64,000 bases of DNA from Thalassotalea atypica (GCF_030295975.1 NZ_AP027364.1:248001-312000); one strand, 5' to 3'; positions 40,798 to 51,541 are shown, counted from the first letter of the stretch. The notes: generated by a model from the letters alone, not told the origin. A program made the numbers and translations.

Positions 40798-41178
40798 GTG
40801 CTAGATAGAATTGGTATTGCTGCAACATCTTTATGTGCATTGCATTGTATACTTTTACCGATATTATTGCCTGCTTTACCTCTGTTAGGTTTAAGTTTCC
40901 TTGCTGATCATACGTGGGAGCATGTATTTCTTATTATGACAGCTCTGTTAGGGACGGTTGCTTTATTTTCTGGCTTTAAGCGCTACCATCGACGTTTATA
41001 TCCTTTTTATATTTTATACCTTGGCGTCGCTGTATATTGGATAAAGCATGACTTCGCCGAAGAAGTACAACCATTCTTTATCATTGTTGGTGCTGCCCTG
41101 ATGGTGACAGCGCATTTTATCAATCTTAAGTTGTGTAATAGCTGTAAACAATGTGCGGACGAGGGTTGTACAGCATAA
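40798..41178 (+). CDS. MerC domain membrane protein
   Basis: A 126-residue protein with four expected membrane helices. The N-terminal DRIGIAATSLCALHCILLP, with Cys-x3-His-Cys in the first helix, is the MerC signature; MerC binds and imports Hg(II) in mer operons. Here there is no merR or merA nearby, and chromosomal MerC-domain proteins often have no proven metal role. The C-terminus has CNSCKQCADEGC, a possible metal site. GTG start with AGGA upstream. It is convergent with ntrC, 8 bases apart. Confidence 0.85.
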   Translation: MLDRIGIAATSLCALHCILLPILLPALPLLGLSFLADHTWEHVFLIMTALLGTVALFSGFKRYHRRLYPFYILYLGVAVYWIKHDFAEEVQPFFIIVGAALMVTAHFINLKLCNSCKQCADEGCTA

Positions 41179-41186
41179 CGTATTTT

Positions 41187-42587
41187 TTAAAGGCCAAGAT
41201 CTTTAAGCTTCCTTGTAAGGGTATTTCGTCCCCATCCTAATTTTTTAGCCGCCTCTTGCTTGTGTCCACCTGTGTGGATCAGTGCTCTTTCAAGTAGAAT
41301 TTTCTCAAATTCAGGCATGGCTTCATCCAAGATTGCAGAGCGCCCTTGGGATAATTGCTCATCCATCCAGCAACCGAGCAATGCTTGCCAATCGTTACCA
41401 GCTTGGCTAATAACAACTGGTTTTTCGTTAAGTTCATCAGGCAAGTCGTCAGCCAATATTTCTTTGCCGCTTGCCATGACAGTCAAAAAACGGCAGATGT
41501 TCTCTAGTTGTCTAACATTACCAGGCCAATTACTTTGTTTAAGCTGAATGAGTGCATTCTTGGATAGTGTTTTAGGTGCAACACCGAGTTCGTTGGCAGC
41601 CAGTTTTAAAAAGTGATTGGTAAGCTGTTCGATATCTTCTTTTCTTTCTCTAAGCGAAGGGATGTGTATACGAATGACATTAAGGCGATGAAATAAGTCT
41701 TCACGAAAGTCGCCGGTCTTAACTCTCTCTTCAAGGTTTTGGTGAGTAGCGGCGATGATACGCACATCGACTTGAACCGGTGAATGTCCGCCTACGCGAT
41801 AAAATTGTCCGTCAGCTAACACTCTCAACAACCTAGTTTGAACATCAAGAGGCATATCGCCTATTTCATCAAGAAAGAGAGTACCGTTATGTGCTTGTTC
41901 AAATCGACCTTGTCGAACACTATTGGCGCCGGTAAACGCCCCTTTTTCATGTCCGAAAAGCTCTGATTCAATTAAATCTTTTGGAATAGCGGCCATGTTT
42001 AACGGTATGAAAGTTTCATTTGATCTGGGGCTATGCATGTGAAGTGCATGCGCTACTAATTCTTTACCCGTACCAGATTCGCCATTAATCAATACACTAA
42101 TACTTGAGCGAGATAGGCGCCCTACGGCTCTAAAGACTTCCTGCATGGAAGGAGCCTCACCAATAATGCCAACGGCTGTTGAAGTGGGTGCTTTTTGCTT
42201 ACTTTTTGCCGAGAGTTCCTGAGAATGCGTTAATGCACGATTCGCCAGTGTTACGGCATCATCTATATCAAATGGTTTAGGTAAATATTCAAAGGCGCCG
42301 CCTTGGTAGGCATTAACCGCACTGTCTAAATCAGAATGTGCAGTCATGATGATCACGGGTATTTCAGGGTGCTCTTTGCCAATCTTTTCTAATAGCGTCA
42401 TCCCGTCCATTTGTGGCATGCGTATATCTGAAATAATGACTTCTGGTCTTCCATGATCCAAAGCGGTTAGTAAATTCTCAGGATTTTCAAATGAAGCGAC
42501 AGATAGGTTTGCATTGGACAATGCTTTTTCTAACACCCACCGAATGGAACTGTCGTCATCTACTATCCAAATTTGTTCTGTGATCAT
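41187..42587 (-). CDS. glnG: Nitrogen regulator NtrC (sigma-54 activator)
   Basis: NtrC activates nitrogen-assimilation genes from sigma-54 promoters when phosphorylated. It has 466 residues. The receiver domain (1-120) has Asp54 in [13 protein letters not shown]. The AAA+ domain has GESGTGKE (Walker A), GAFTGA (sigma-54 contact) and [10 protein letters not shown] (Walker B). The C-terminal Fis-type helix-turn-helix ends in [16 protein letters not shown]. Its start overlaps the ntrB stop by four bases (ATGA). Two NtrC sites lie in front of glnA, 3.4 kb away. Confidence 0.97.
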   Translation of the reverse strand: MITEQIWIVDDDSSIRWVLEKALSNANLSVASFENPENLLTALDHGRPEVIISDIRMPQMDGMTLLEKIGKEHPEIPVIIMTAHSDLDSAVNAYQGGAFEYLPKPFDIDDAVTLANRALTHSQELSAKSKQKAPTSTAVGIIGEAPSMQEVFRAVGRLSRSSISVLINGESGTGKELVAHALHMHSPRSNETFIPLNMAAIPKDLIESELFGHEKGAFTGANSVRQGRFEQAHNGTLFLDEIGDMPLDVQTRLLRVLADGQFYRVGGHSPVQVDVRIIAATHQNLEERVKTGDFREDLFHRLNVIRIHIPSLRERKEDIEQLTNHFLKLAANELGVAPKTLSKNALIQLKQSNWPGNVRQLENICRFLTVMASGKEILADDLPDELNEKPVVISQAGNDWQALLGCWMDEQLSQGRSAILDEAMPEFEKILLERALIHTGGHKQEAAKKLGWGRNTLTRKLKDLGL

Positions 42588-43669
42588 GCGGTATTCTCTT
42601 CTGATAAAGGTAGTAATATGATGAACTCGGTTCTACCGGGTCGGCTATTGCAAGATAATTTCCCTTTGTGCTGATTAATTAGGGTTTGAGAAATTGATAA
42701 TCCTAGACCTGTGCCGTTAGAGCGACCTGATACCATAGGATAAAATAGTGTGTCTTGTATTGTTTCTGGAATACCAGGACCATGATCAATGATGCTGATC
42801 ATGACCGTAAGTTTTACCCGTTTTCCATTAATAGTTTGATTACTAGCAACACGGGTTCTTAGCAAAATTTCACTGCCTTCTTCTACTACTTGAACGGCAT
42901 TGCTGACAATATTCAAGACGGCTTGATGGAGTTTGTCATCGTCGAAAGTAACATCAGGGATTGACGGATCATAATCTCTAACGAGTTTAATGTTTTTGGT
43001 GTTATCGAAACTCACCAGCTGATTAACTTTCTCCAGCACAAGATGAACATTTTGTGTTTTCATGTCTGGTAGTTGATTTGGCCCCAATAAACGGTCAACC
43101 AAATTTCTTAGTCTATCAGCCTGTTCAATAATTAAGGTAGTATATTCTTGTTGATCTTCAGAGAGCTCTTTCGTGAGTAATTGTGCTGCGCCGCGAAGAC
43201 CGCCTAATGGATTTTTAATTTCATGTGCTAAGCCTCGGATCAGGTCTCGTGCAGATTCCCATTGTTGTTGCTGAAAAACCTCTATACTGATTTGCTTTTG
43301 TTGATCCACTTGTCTGAGTTCAAGCATTACATGAGGTGTATTATTAAATTCTACTGCAGAAGCGGTGATTTCAGCGGTAAATTCATAATGCTCAGCGAAC
43401 TTGATTTTGACGTCACTGTCAGTGAACTCTTGACCACTTTCCAATACTTGTTGAAGTCTAACGTCATCAATTGATAAATTCTTAAATATGTCTGCAAATG
43501 CTAAGTTATATAGCTTATTAAAACTTTTGACCAATAAGGCTTCAGCCGCAGGATTTACGTATTGAATTGTGAGCTTTTCATCGAACACAATAACAGCTGT
43601 GACGAGCTGATTAGCTAGCTGTTGTTGATAATTCAATTTGTGTTTTAATAAATCGCGATGATCGTGCAA
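42584..43669 (-). CDS. glnL: Nitrogen sensor kinase NtrB
   Basis: NtrB phosphorylates or dephosphorylates NtrC in response to PII. It has 361 residues. An N-terminal PAS domain (about 15-125) is followed by the H box GLAHEIKNPLGGLRGAAQLL, with the phosphorylated His, then an HATPase domain with NIVSNAVQ (N box), DHGPGIP and GRSNGTGLGLSIS (G boxes). No membrane segment is seen, so it is cytosolic. It is the first gene of the ntrB-ntrC pair. The next upstream gene (DUF4124) is 80 bases away. Confidence 0.96.
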   Translation of the reverse strand: MHDHRDLLKHKLNYQQQLANQLVTAVIVFDEKLTIQYVNPAAEALLVKSFNKLYNLAFADIFKNLSIDDVRLQQVLESGQEFTDSDVKIKFAEHYEFTAEITASAVEFNNTPHVMLELRQVDQQKQISIEVFQQQQWESARDLIRGLAHEIKNPLGGLRGAAQLLTKELSEDQQEYTTLIIEQADRLRNLVDRLLGPNQLPDMKTQNVHLVLEKVNQLVSFDNTKNIKLVRDYDPSIPDVTFDDDKLHQAVLNIVSNAVQVVEEGSEILLRTRVASNQTINGKRVKLTVMISIIDHGPGIPETIQDTLFYPMVSGRSNGTGLGLSISQTLINQHKGKLSCNSRPGRTEFIILLPLSEENTA

Positions 43670-43749
43670 TACATAACTCCATATGCACTATATTGGTGCA
43701 TGCTGTTTTTCAGTTTATAAATAAACCTCTTGGTTTGCACGTAATTTCG

Positions 43750-44262
43750 TTAGTTTACTGAAGTGCGATGCATATAAAAGGTTACTGCTTCTGAAGATGC
43801 AATAACCTTGCCTTTGTCATCGATTAGATCCATTTTTATTTGATGTTCGCCGCGATCAATATTTCTTAAAGCAAACATTGAATGGGTTTGGGGTTTTTTA
43901 TGTGGATTGCCATCAAGGTATAACTGAATTTTATGCCCGCGTTTGAATATTGGCTTAATGCCACCAGAGATGTATACAGAGCCGCTATTATCACGAATGG
44001 TAGCGTTGTTTTCGGGTTGGGTAATGACAACCTCATAACTTTCATCAATGACCTGTGGCTTTATATCTAGAATAGAAGTATCAACCGAGGGTAGCGTTAA
44101 TGTATCGTCCCTGACCTTAACTTCTTCTGCATCGGCTCTTGGGCTATCTGAAAAAACAAGCACCCCATTTTCATCGCGCCAGACATACACTTTTGCCTGC
44201 CCAGCATTAACTGGAAATGAAAAAATCACAGTTAATATTATGATGAAATACAACTTAGCCAT
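43750..44262 (-). CDS. DUF4124 domain exported protein
   Basis: A 170-residue protein with a signal peptide (about 1-20, NAGQA). Right after it comes the DUF4124 motif VYVWRDENGVLVFSDSPRADAEEV. The second half is beta-rich (VVITQPENNATIRDNSGSVYISG... GNPHKKPQ), like an Ig-type fold. DUF4124 proteins are often found between glnA and ntrB in marine gammaproteobacteria; their role is unknown. The position suggests an envelope role linked with the nitrogen genes but does not prove it. Confidence 0.8.
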   Translation of the reverse strand: MAKLYFIIILTVIFSFPVNAGQAKVYVWRDENGVLVFSDSPRADAEEVKVRDDTLTLPSVDTSILDIKPQVIDESYEVVITQPENNATIRDNSGSVYISGGIKPIFKRGHKIQLYLDGNPHKKPQTHSMFALRNIDRGEHQIKMDLIDDKGKVIASSEAVTFYMHRTSVN

Positions 44263-44328
44263 GTGAAAGTGATTGCTCCTGCAAAGTATTACTTACTAAT
44301 CTAAACAAATTATACAATCTGTGCCACA

Positions 44329-44356
44329 AAAAAAGCTCACCTGAGTGAGCTTTTTT
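44329..44356 (-). terminator. Terminator after glnA
   Basis: AAAAAAGCTCAC / GTGAGCTTTTTT, a long A/T-extended stem with loop CTGA. It can work on both strands; on the minus strand it ends the glnA transcript 34 bases after the stop. Confidence 0.88.
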
Positions 44357-44389
44357 CTTAATTGTGTAACTTTTTGTTTAGTTTAGGAA

Positions 44390-45796
44390 TTAAACACTGT
44401 AGTACATATCGAACTCTACAGGGTGAGTGGTTGAGTTTAATAGCTCTACTTCGTCACGCTTAAGGCTAATATATGCATCAATCATATCGCTATCCATAAC
44501 ACCACCGGCGGTTAAGAATTCTTTGTCTGCTTCAAGAGCATCTAAAGCTTCTTCAAAAGATGAAGCAACTTGTGGAATGGCTGCTGCTTCTTCTGCTGGT
44601 AAATCGTATAAATCTTTATCCATGGCATCACCAGGGTGGATCTTATTCTTGATACCGTCAAGGCCAGCCATAAGCATTGCAGAGAATGCTAAGTATGGGT
44701 TAGCTGTCGGATCAGGGAAACGCACTTCTATACGAGTCGCTTTTGGAGTAGGTACAATTGGAATACGGATAGAAGCAGAACGGTTACGTGCAGAATAAGC
44801 AAGCATTACGGGGGCTTCAAAACCAGGCACAAGACGCTTGTATGAATTCGTTGAAGCATTAGTGAAAGCGTTTAATGCTTTTGCATGCTTGATGATGCCA
44901 CCAATATAGTAAAGCGCCATTTCAGATAATCCGCCGTACTTGTCACCGGAGAATAAATTAACCCCGTCTTTTGCTAGAGACTGGTGAACGTGCATACCTG
45001 TACCATTATCACCTACCAATGGCTTAGGCATGAATGTTGCCGTTTTACCGTAAGCATGAGCTACGTTATGGACAACATACTTGTAGATTTGAACTTCGTC
45101 AGCTTTCTTAACCATTGTATTAAAACGACAAGCGATTTCGTTTTGGCCCGCAGTAGCAACTTCATGGTGATGTGCTTCAACGACTAAGCCCATCTCTTCC
45201 ATCACTAAACACATGGCAGAACGTAAATCTTGTGACGAATCAACAGGAGCAACAGGGAAGTATCCGCCTTTAACACCTGGACGGTGACCGTGGTTACCAT
45301 CTTCATAATGAGTAGCACCATTCCAAGCAGCTTCTTTATCATCAATTTTGTACATAGAACCAGACATATCTGTATGGAACTTAACATCGTCAAATACGAA
45401 AAACTCTGGCTCAGGACCAATTAATACGGTATCAGCAATACCGGTTGAACGCATATATTCTTCAGCGCGGTGAGCAACTGAACGAGGATCGCGGCTATAA
45501 CCTTGCATTGTCGCTGGTTCAACAATGTCACAACGAATATTTAATGTAACTTCTTCTGTAAATGGGTCTAAAACAGCTGTTTCAGCGTCTGGCATTAATA
45601 CCATATCTGATTCATTAATGCCTTTCCATCCAGCAATTGATGAGCCATCAAACATTTTACCGTCTTCGAAAAAGTCTTCGTCTACTTGATGGTAAGGTAG
45701 AGAAACGTGTTGTTCTTTGCCTTTAGAATCTGTGAAACGTAAATCAACGAACTTAACGTCGTTTTCTTTAATTAAATCTAAAACTGCTTGTGACAT
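44390..45796 (-). CDS. glnA: Glutamine synthetase type I
   Basis: GlnA makes glutamine from glutamate, ammonia and ATP in the cytosol as a dodecamer. It has 468 residues. Motifs are [16 protein letters not shown] (Asp50 loop), [29 protein letters not shown] (ATP site) and [17 protein letters not shown], which holds the adenylylated Tyr. All mark the GSI-beta type regulated by adenylylation. A sigma-54 promoter at 45861-45877 and two NtrC sites beyond it place it under NtrBC control. It is terminated separately from the genes behind. Confidence 0.98.
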   Translation of the reverse strand: MSQAVLDLIKENDVKFVDLRFTDSKGKEQHVSLPYHQVDEDFFEDGKMFDGSSIAGWKGINESDMVLMPDAETAVLDPFTEEVTLNIRCDIVEPATMQGYSRDPRSVAHRAEEYMRSTGIADTVLIGPEPEFFVFDDVKFHTDMSGSMYKIDDKEAAWNGATHYEDGNHGHRPGVKGGYFPVAPVDSSQDLRSAMCLVMEEMGLVVEAHHHEVATAGQNEIACRFNTMVKKADEVQIYKYVVHNVAHAYGKTATFMPKPLVGDNGTGMHVHQSLAKDGVNLFSGDKYGGLSEMALYYIGGIIKHAKALNAFTNASTNSYKRLVPGFEAPVMLAYSARNRSASIRIPIVPTPKATRIEVRFPDPTANPYLAFSAMLMAGLDGIKNKIHPGDAMDKDLYDLPAEEAAAIPQVASSFEEALDALEADKEFLTAGGVMDSDMIDAYISLKRDEVELLNSTTHPVEFDMYYSV

Positions 45797-45860
45797 TTCA
45801 GTCTCCAGTGAAGTTATCTTATTAAGAATTAAATGCTTGGCATTTGCTTGGTACTGATAT

Positions 45861-45877
45861 AGCTATAATCATGCCAA
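45861..45877 (-). promoter_or_regulatory. Sigma-54 promoter of glnA
   Basis: On the minus strand TTGGCATGATTATAGCT carries GG and GC exactly 12 bases apart, matching TGGCAC-N5-TTGCW with few differences. The start codon lies 64 bases downstream of its 3' end. Confidence 0.78.
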
Positions 45878-45927
45878 GAAAAAAAACCTTTAAAATCAAT
45901 AAACAAATGTATTTTGCTCAACGCGCA

Positions 45928-45944
45928 TGCACCACAATGGTGCT
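45928..45944. promoter_or_regulatory. NtrC binding site 1 (glnA enhancer)
   Basis: TGCACCA-CAA-TGGTGCT, a nearly perfect palindrome of the NtrC type. Its edge lies 51 bases upstream of the sigma-54 promoter. Confidence 0.85.
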
Positions 45945-45949
45945 TTAGA

Positions 45950-45966
45950 TGTGCCAGCGTGGTGCA
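45950..45966. promoter_or_regulatory. NtrC binding site 2 (glnA enhancer)
   Basis: TGTGCCA-GCG-TGGTGCA. The two sites are 22 bases apart centre to centre, two helical turns, so NtrC dimers would bind on the same face. Confidence 0.8.
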
Positions 45967-46090
45967 TGTGAAGGGGCCGACTAATAGTGCTTTATACTAG
46001 TGCAGAGCCATTAATGCAACATACTGTTTTATTTGTCGCGCCTACTCCTGTACAATACGCGCCCAATTGAAGCCCTATGAGCATACGCCC

Positions 46091-47911
46091 GTGTTAGATA
46101 AGTTAAGAAATATTGCAATCATCGCCCATGTTGACCATGGTAAAACTACTCTGGTAGATAAACTACTGGAGCAATCAGGTACGCTTGGTGAGCGTTCAGA
46201 CCATGAAGAACGTGTCATGGATTCTAACGATATCGAGAAAGAACGCGGTATTACCATACTTGCTAAAAACACTGCAATTAACTGGAACGACTATCGTGTT
46301 AATATCGTTGATACTCCGGGCCATGCTGATTTTGGTGGTGAAGTTGAACGTGTAATGTCAATGGTAGATTCAGTATTACTGATTGTTGATGCGCAAGAAG
46401 GTCCAATGCCACAAACGCGTTTTGTAACGCAAAAAGCTTTTGCTCAGGGATTAAAGCCGATTGTTGTTATTAACAAAATTGATAAGCCTGGTGCCCGTCC
46501 TGAATGGGTAATGGATCAAGTTTTTGATTTATTTGATAACTTAGGCGCCACTGATGATCAGTTAGACTTCCAAGTTGTTTACGCTTCAGCAATTAACGGC
46601 TGGGCTTCAATGGAAGAAGGCGAAGAAGGTTCAGACATGACACCTTTATTCCAAACTATTGTTGACCAAGTACCGTCGCCTGATGCTGATCCTGATGGCG
46701 CATTCCAGATGCAAATTTCTCAACTTGATTACAGTTCATATTTAGGTGTTATCGGTGTTGGACGTATTACGCGTGGTACCGTTAAGCCGAATCAGCAAGT
46801 TACTATTCAAGGCTCTCGTGGAAAAATTCATAATGGCAAAGTAGGTAAAGTATTCGGATACTTAGGCTTGGATAGACACGAAACCGGACAAGCGGAAGCT
46901 GGTGACATTATTGCGATTACAGGTTTAGGTGAATTAAAAATTTCTGACACTATTTGTTGTCCCAATGAAGTTGCACCTTTACCACCTCTATCAGTTGATG
47001 AACCAACAGTGACGATGACATTCCAAGTGAATACCTCACCGTTTTCTGGCAAAGAAGGTAAATACGTAACATCACGAAATATCAAAGATCGTTTAGATCA
47101 AGAACTGATTCACAATGTTGCCTTACGTGTTGAGCAACTAGATGATCCGGATAAGTTTAAAGTGTCTGGCCGTGGTGAGCTTCACTTAGGTATATTAATT
47201 GAAAATATGCGTCGTGAAGGATACGAGTTAGCTGTTTCACGTCCTGAAGTAATTATGCGTGAAGTGGACGGACAAATTGAAGAGCCTTATGAGACAGTAA
47301 CCATTGATGTTGAAGAAGAGCATCAAGGTTCTATCATGGAAAAAATGGGCTTACGTAAAGCCGAATTAACCGATATGGCGCCTGACGGTAAAGGTCGAAT
47401 TCGTATGGACTTTATTATGCCAAGCCGTGGTTTAATTGGTTTCCAAACTGAATTTATGACACTGACTTCTGGCTCTGGCTTAATCTACCATACGTTCCTT
47501 CAATATGGCCCTCACAAAGGTGGTGAAATTGGTCAGCGCCTTAACGGTGTAATGATTGCGAATGCCACTGGTAAAGCTCTAACTAATGCCTTGTTTAACT
47601 TACAAGAGCGTGGTCGTTTACTAATTGGTCATGGTATTGAAGTGTATGAAGGTATGATTATCGGTATTCACAGTCGTGATAATGACTTGACGGTAAATGC
47701 ACTTAAAGGTAAACAGCTAACTAACGTGCGAGCTTCAGGAACGGATGAGGCGCAAGTCTTAACACCACCAGTGTTAATGACGTTGGAGCAGGCACTTGAG
47801 TTTATAGACGATGATGAATTAGTGGAAGTTACTCCTGAGAACATTCGAATTCGTAAGAAATGGCTAAAAGAGTCAGATCGTAAACGCGAAAGCAGAACGG
47901 CTAAAAAGTAG
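46091..47911 (+). CDS. typA: Ribosome-associated GTPase TypA/BipA
   Basis: TypA is a translational GTPase that helps ribosome assembly and stress or cold growth. GTG at 46091 is preferred because it gives [20 protein letters not shown], the usual start of the family, and 606 residues against 607 in E. coli. The frame opens eight codons earlier at TTG. G motifs are AHVDHGKTT (G1), RGITI (G2), DTPGH (G3) and NKID (G4). EF-G-like domains III and V follow and the unique C-terminal domain ends in [18 protein letters not shown]. It is divergent from glnA and shares that regulatory region. A terminator follows. Confidence 0.96.
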   Translation: MLDKLRNIAIIAHVDHGKTTLVDKLLEQSGTLGERSDHEERVMDSNDIEKERGITILAKNTAINWNDYRVNIVDTPGHADFGGEVERVMSMVDSVLLIVDAQEGPMPQTRFVTQKAFAQGLKPIVVINKIDKPGARPEWVMDQVFDLFDNLGATDDQLDFQVVYASAINGWASMEEGEEGSDMTPLFQTIVDQVPSPDADPDGAFQMQISQLDYSSYLGVIGVGRITRGTVKPNQQVTIQGSRGKIHNGKVGKVFGYLGLDRHETGQAEAGDIIAITGLGELKISDTICCPNEVAPLPPLSVDEPTVTMTFQVNTSPFSGKEGKYVTSRNIKDRLDQELIHNVALRVEQLDDPDKFKVSGRGELHLGILIENMRREGYELAVSRPEVIMREVDGQIEEPYETVTIDVEEEHQGSIMEKMGLRKAELTDMAPDGKGRIRMDFIMPSRGLIGFQTEFMTLTSGSGLIYHTFLQYGPHKGGEIGQRLNGVMIANATGKALTNALFNLQERGRLLIGHGIEVYEGMIIGIHSRDNDLTVNALKGKQLTNVRASGTDEAQVLTPPVLMTLEQALEFIDDDELVEVTPENIRIRKKWLKESDRKRESRTAKK

Positions 47912-47926
47912 TCGTAAAATGTTTCG

Positions 47927-47953
47927 AAAAAGCCGCATTTGCGGCTTTTTTTA
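47927..47953 (+). terminator. Terminator after typA
   Basis: AAAAAGCCGC / GCGGCTTTTT with loop ATTT is followed by more T. It lies 16 bases after the typA stop. Confidence 0.92.
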
Positions 47954-48224
47954 TGTGTGTATATAAGTCGAATGTAATTGAAAAGAAAAGAAGACCGCTA
48001 TATTGCTCATATTCTTGTAAGACATGTCTCAAACTAATATCAGAGTTTATACAATATTCTTTTTATCTTAAGTAGTTGAACATTCTAACTTGTTGATTTT
48101 ATGTTATTTTTATTGCTTGTTACAATGTGTTTTACTTTTTGTTACTTTTTCTCGTGTTAGAATAACTGGTCGAATATCAGTGCGTTGCTAAGATTAACTA
48201 GTGAATTTGACAAGAGCGATTAAC
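47954..48224. other. Intergenic region right of typA
   Basis: About 270 bases of A+T-rich sequence after the terminator. It presumably contains the promoter of the small genes at 48225 and 48441; TAGAAT at 48159 is a possible -10. I see no further gene or RNA structure. Confidence 0.4.
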
Positions 48225-48413
48225 ATGGAAACTTATAAGGTAAATCGTTTGAATGAATTGTTTGAAAAAATGGTATCTGAAAGGGCAAGTAAAGCTGAGT
48301 GCTCGGAATTGAAAGTACTATACAACCAATTTATTGAGCATGGTAGGGAAGATAAAATAATACGGAGAATCATTCCTGAGTCTCCTCAATATAATGTGCG
48401 GATGCATTATTAA
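48225..48413 (+). CDS. Small helical protein, first of two
   Basis: A 62-residue product from METYKVN; the frame opens eight codons earlier at GTG. It is predicted as a helical hairpin: RLNELFEKMVSERAS, then ECSELKVLYNQFIEHGRED. The next small gene has the same pattern (LxxLFE, then A/S-E, then a second helix with L-x-x-L-y/n), so the two look like diverged copies. No named family recognised. A ribosome site AAGAG lies 8 bases upstream. Confidence 0.55.
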   Translation: METYKVNRLNELFEKMVSERASKAECSELKVLYNQFIEHGREDKIIRRIIPESPQYNVRMHY

Positions 48414-48440
48414 CTCATCGTCATTAAAAGGATTTAACGT

Positions 48441-48599
48441 ATGTCGCCAGAACAACTCAATAAGCTGCGTGAAATAAGTGAGCTCTTCGAACAAGGAAAA
48501 GCGAGTGTTGAGCAAGTTAAGCAGTTAAATGACATATTGTCTCGAATAAATCGCCACCAGCATGGTAGCGATATTCGTGATAAAGCTAAGGTCGACTAG
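48441..48599 (+). CDS. Small helical protein, second of two
   Basis: A 52-residue product (MSPEQLNKLREI... to KAKVD), 27 bases after the first. AAGGA lies 8 bases upstream of the ATG, which supports real translation. Residues NKLREISELFEQGKASVEQV and KQLNDILSRINRHQ resemble the first gene's two helices. The function is unknown; a small protein that binds a partner through a helical pair is the simplest reading. It is convergent with the DUF2959 gene, 11 bases apart. Confidence 0.6.
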   Translation: MSPEQLNKLREISELFEQGKASVEQVKQLNDILSRINRHQHGSDIRDKAKVD

Positions 48600-48610
48600 C
48601 TACAGAGACT

Positions 48611-49261
48611 TTATTCAGACTTTAAACTTGATATGAAGGATTGAGATTCATTAATTGCGTTGTTCATTTCTTTAATTAATGAATTAACATCAGATTTTAT
48701 ATCAAGAAACTCACCCTCTAATGCACCAATCGCTTTAGCATTTAAGTTATGCTTCAAGTACAAGGTATTATCTTTTAATGCAGACAGTACCGGGGCCATT
48801 TTACCTTCTGCACGATGCATCGCTTTAATCAATTTTTGATATTTTCGTTGAGTATCGTTTAGTTTTGAATGGCTTTGACGCTTTAACTTAGCACTAGAGT
48901 ACTGTTCTATTTCTTCCGTCCACTCATCAAATAATGCATCAGCTACATTTTCGATTGACTCTATTCTTCCTGTAACATCTGCTGCTGCCGCTTCACTGGC
49001 TTCATATTGAGAAAGGGTTGCTTCATACTGAGTTTGAAGATCGCCACCATCGAATTCAATCAATGCACTAAGTTGCTCTAAGGCACTCTTAAATTGCTCT
49101 TGTGCTTCTTGTTGAGACTCCTGAGCGTTTTCTACACGGTCGACTAATATGTCTCTCTTGTGTTGACCTAAGCTTTCCATGGTTGAATAATAAGCGGACT
49201 GACATCCGCTCACCAAAACTAAGGTAAGGAGTAGGGTAATACTATAAAGTTTCTGTTTCAT
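48611..49261 (-). CDS. DUF2959 family lipoprotein
   Basis: A 216-residue lipoprotein: the signal ends LVLVSGC, with Cys20 lipidated. The rest is almost entirely helical with long coiled-coil heptads (QESQQEAQEQFKSALEQLSAL and later), typical of DUF2959. The function is unknown. It lies 2 bases from the stop of the small membrane gene upstream, so both are one operon. Confidence 0.85.
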   Translation of the reverse strand: MKQKLYSITLLLTLVLVSGCQSAYYSTMESLGQHKRDILVDRVENAQESQQEAQEQFKSALEQLSALIEFDGGDLQTQYEATLSQYEASEAAAADVTGRIESIENVADALFDEWTEEIEQYSSAKLKRQSHSKLNDTQRKYQKLIKAMHRAEGKMAPVLSALKDNTLYLKHNLNAKAIGALEGEFLDIKSDVNSLIKEMNNAINESQSFISSLKSE

Positions 49262-49263
49262 AA

Positions 49264-49488
49264 TTACCCCGATGACTTATAACGAGCGGCATCGATGATG
49301 CACCAAACATAGACAATTGGTACTAGTAACCAACCAATTGCAATCCATACAAGCACCCAAGAGATGGCCATGCCCACGAAAAATAGAATTGCTGCTAAAA
49401 TTCTTCCTTGTACGAGTTGCCCTAACCCTGGAAGAAAGAAACTACAAATAGCTGCTAATACGTTGCCACCTGAACCTTGTCCTGACAT
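49264..49488 (-). CDS. Small two-helix membrane protein (TM2-like)
   Basis: A 74-residue protein. After a Gly/Ser-rich N-terminus come two hydrophobic helices with LAAICSFFLPGLGQLVQGRILAAIL and a VWCIIDAARY ending. The PGLGQ and final D-A-x-x-Y resemble the TM2/DUF-type small membrane proteins. The role is unknown. It is the first gene of a two-gene unit with the DUF2959 lipoprotein. Confidence 0.65.
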   Translation of the reverse strand: MSGQGSGGNVLAAICSFFLPGLGQLVQGRILAAILFFVGMAISWVLVWIAIGWLLVPIVYVWCIIDAARYKSSG

Positions 49489-49613
49489 AGTGATATCCTG
49501 TTAATTATGTTATATTTTCTAAAAAAATGTACAGTTTATAGCATAGTACATTGACAAAGCGGTTTAAACAATTGAAGTGAAAGAACCGCAATTTTTTAAT
49601 AATAGGCAATACC

Positions 49614-50471
49614 GTGATCGATAAAATTAAATTAGAAAGCATAATTAGCTTTCTCCATTTTCTTCACCTTCGACAAAAGCAACAAGAAATACATGTAGTC
49701 GCAGGCTATTTGTCTTACGTCACTCTAATGTCATTAGTGCCGTTAGTGGTGGTAATGTTCTCTGTGATGACGGCTTTTCCTATATTTACCGATATCAAAG
49801 TTACGATAGAAAATTTTGTTTACAGCAATTTTATGCCCGCCGCGGGTGATACTGTTCAAGAGTACTTGACCGGTTTTGTAAATAACGCCTCTAAAATGTC
49901 AGCTGTGGCGATTAGCTTCCTTTTCTTGTTTGCTTTGTTACTTATTTCTGCGATTGATACGAGTTTAAATAAAATATGGAAAATAAAAGAAAAGCGTAAA
50001 TTGGTCACTGCTTTTCCTATGTATTGGATGATTTTGACGCTTGGACCCGTTCTGGTAGGTAGTAGTATTGCCATCTCTTCATATCTGGTTTCAATGGTAA
50101 ACCTTGGCGAATATGATGTAATTGGACTATCCAATATCTTTTTACGATTATTACCTCTGGCTATTTCCGTTGTCGCGTTTATGCTTTTGTATATGCTCGT
50201 GCCGAACAAAGTGATCGCACCGAAATATGCAGCCATTGGTGCGTTAGTCGCTGCTCTTTTGTTTGAAGTGGCGAAGAAAGGGTTTGCGATTTACGTTACG
50301 CAAATTCCATCCTATCAGGCCATTTATGGTGCGTTAGCCGGTATTCCCATCTTATTTCTGTGGGTTTACCTTTCATGGCTTGTGGTGCTTTTCGGTGCAT
50401 TGATCACCGCATCGTTGGAAAAGTTTCATGATGTTGGAATTAAGACAGACACACTTGAAATTACCGACTAA
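49614..50471 (+). CDS. YihY/BrkB family membrane protein
   Basis: A 285-residue inner membrane protein with six expected helices. It has the family opening [23 protein letters not shown] and the [24 protein letters not shown] segment near the end. It was once annotated as ribonuclease BN by error; the real role is unknown. GTG start. It stands alone, with about 95 bases before pip. Confidence 0.88.
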   Translation: MIDKIKLESIISFLHFLHLRQKQQEIHVVAGYLSYVTLMSLVPLVVVMFSVMTAFPIFTDIKVTIENFVYSNFMPAAGDTVQEYLTGFVNNASKMSAVAISFLFLFALLLISAIDTSLNKIWKIKEKRKLVTAFPMYWMILTLGPVLVGSSIAISSYLVSMVNLGEYDVIGLSNIFLRLLPLAISVVAFMLLYMLVPNKVIAPKYAAIGALVAALLFEVAKKGFAIYVTQIPSYQAIYGALAGIPILFLWVYLSWLVVLFGALITASLEKFHDVGIKTDTLEITD

Positions 50472-50566
50472 AATTAATTTATTTACCGTGAGTGCAATTT
50501 CACATCGATGCCATAGCATCTCTATGTTGTTTTGATGTGTGGATTGTTTATCCAAAGTGATGACAT

Positions 50567-51541
50567 ATGTCGAAGAGCCTTTATCCAAAAATAAAGCCAA
50601 TAAAGCAAGAGTTTCTACCTGTATCTGAGCATCATGAAATATATGTAGAACAATCGGGAAACCCAGATGGTATAGCCGTGCTTTACCTTCATGGCGGTCC
50701 CGGTGGAGGCAGTAGCGAAAATCATAGACGGTATTTTGATCCTGAAAGATATCATATTATTTTGATTGACCAACGTGGTTGTGGTCGTTCAAACCCTTCC
50801 CCTAACTTGTCTGAAAATACCACATGGGATTTAGTTCAGGACATTGAAAAAGTTCGAGAGCATTTGTCCATTCAACAATGGCTTGTTGCTGGTGGTTCGT
50901 GGGGGACCACCTTGGCTTTGGCTTATGGGATTTCACACCCCGATCGTGTGCTTGCGTTTATTTTAAGGGGTATTTTTTTAGGCACTGAGCAAGAATTTCA
51001 GTGGTTATATTCTCACCAAGGGGCTGCACGTTTTTTTCCTGAGTATTATCGAGACTTTATCAGTGTTTTGCCGATTGAGGATCGACTCGACCCATTACAG
51101 GGATACTACAAAATGTTGACCTGCGAAAATGAAGTGGCGGTGATTGCGGCCAGTAAAGCTTGGGCTTTATGGGAGTTAAGACTTTCGTCAACTGAACATC
51201 ATCACGTTGGTATGAGTCAAGTATCTGATACTCATCAAGCGATATGTATGGCCAAAATTTCCAGTCATTACTTTGTAAATCAATGCTACTTTTCTCCTGA
51301 GTATCTGCTAGAGGAAATCAGCAAAATAAAACATTTGCCAGCGATTATTATTCATGGGCGATATGATATGGTCTGTCAACTCGACTTAGCTGACAAATTG
51401 ATGAATCGATGGCAAAATGCTCATCTTCAAATCATGCCATCGGCAGGGCACAGCGGTTTTGAAAAGCAAACCATTGATGCTTTTTGTAAAGCGACAGATA
51501 GCATGGCTAAGTTCCTTAGTGAGGTAAGTAAAAATAAATGA
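50567..51541 (+). CDS. pip: Proline iminopeptidase
   Basis: An alpha/beta hydrolase of 324 residues that removes N-terminal proline from peptides. Motifs are [19 protein letters not shown] (oxyanion loop), [10 protein letters not shown], the nucleophile [21 protein letters not shown] with the acid and AGHSGF with the His. No signal peptide, so it is cytosolic. Its stop overlaps the dtd start by four bases (ATGA-type), so the two are coupled. Confidence 0.95.
   Translation: MSKSLYPKIKPIKQEFLPVSEHHEIYVEQSGNPDGIAVLYLHGGPGGGSSENHRRYFDPERYHIILIDQRGCGRSNPSPNLSENTTWDLVQDIEKVREHLSIQQWLVAGGSWGTTLALAYGISHPDRVLAFILRGIFLGTEQEFQWLYSHQGAARFFPEYYRDFISVLPIEDRLDPLQGYYKMLTCENEVAVIAASKAWALWELRLSSTEHHHVGMSQVSDTHQAICMAKISSHYFVNQCYFSPEYLLEEISKIKHLPAIIIHGRYDMVCQLDLADKLMNRWQNAHLQIMPSAGHSGFEKQTIDAFCKATDSMAKFLSEVSKNK

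Noticed and set aside
40798-41178. MerC gene as part of a mercury resistance island
   Set aside because: No merR, merA or merT nearby, and the flanks are core genes.
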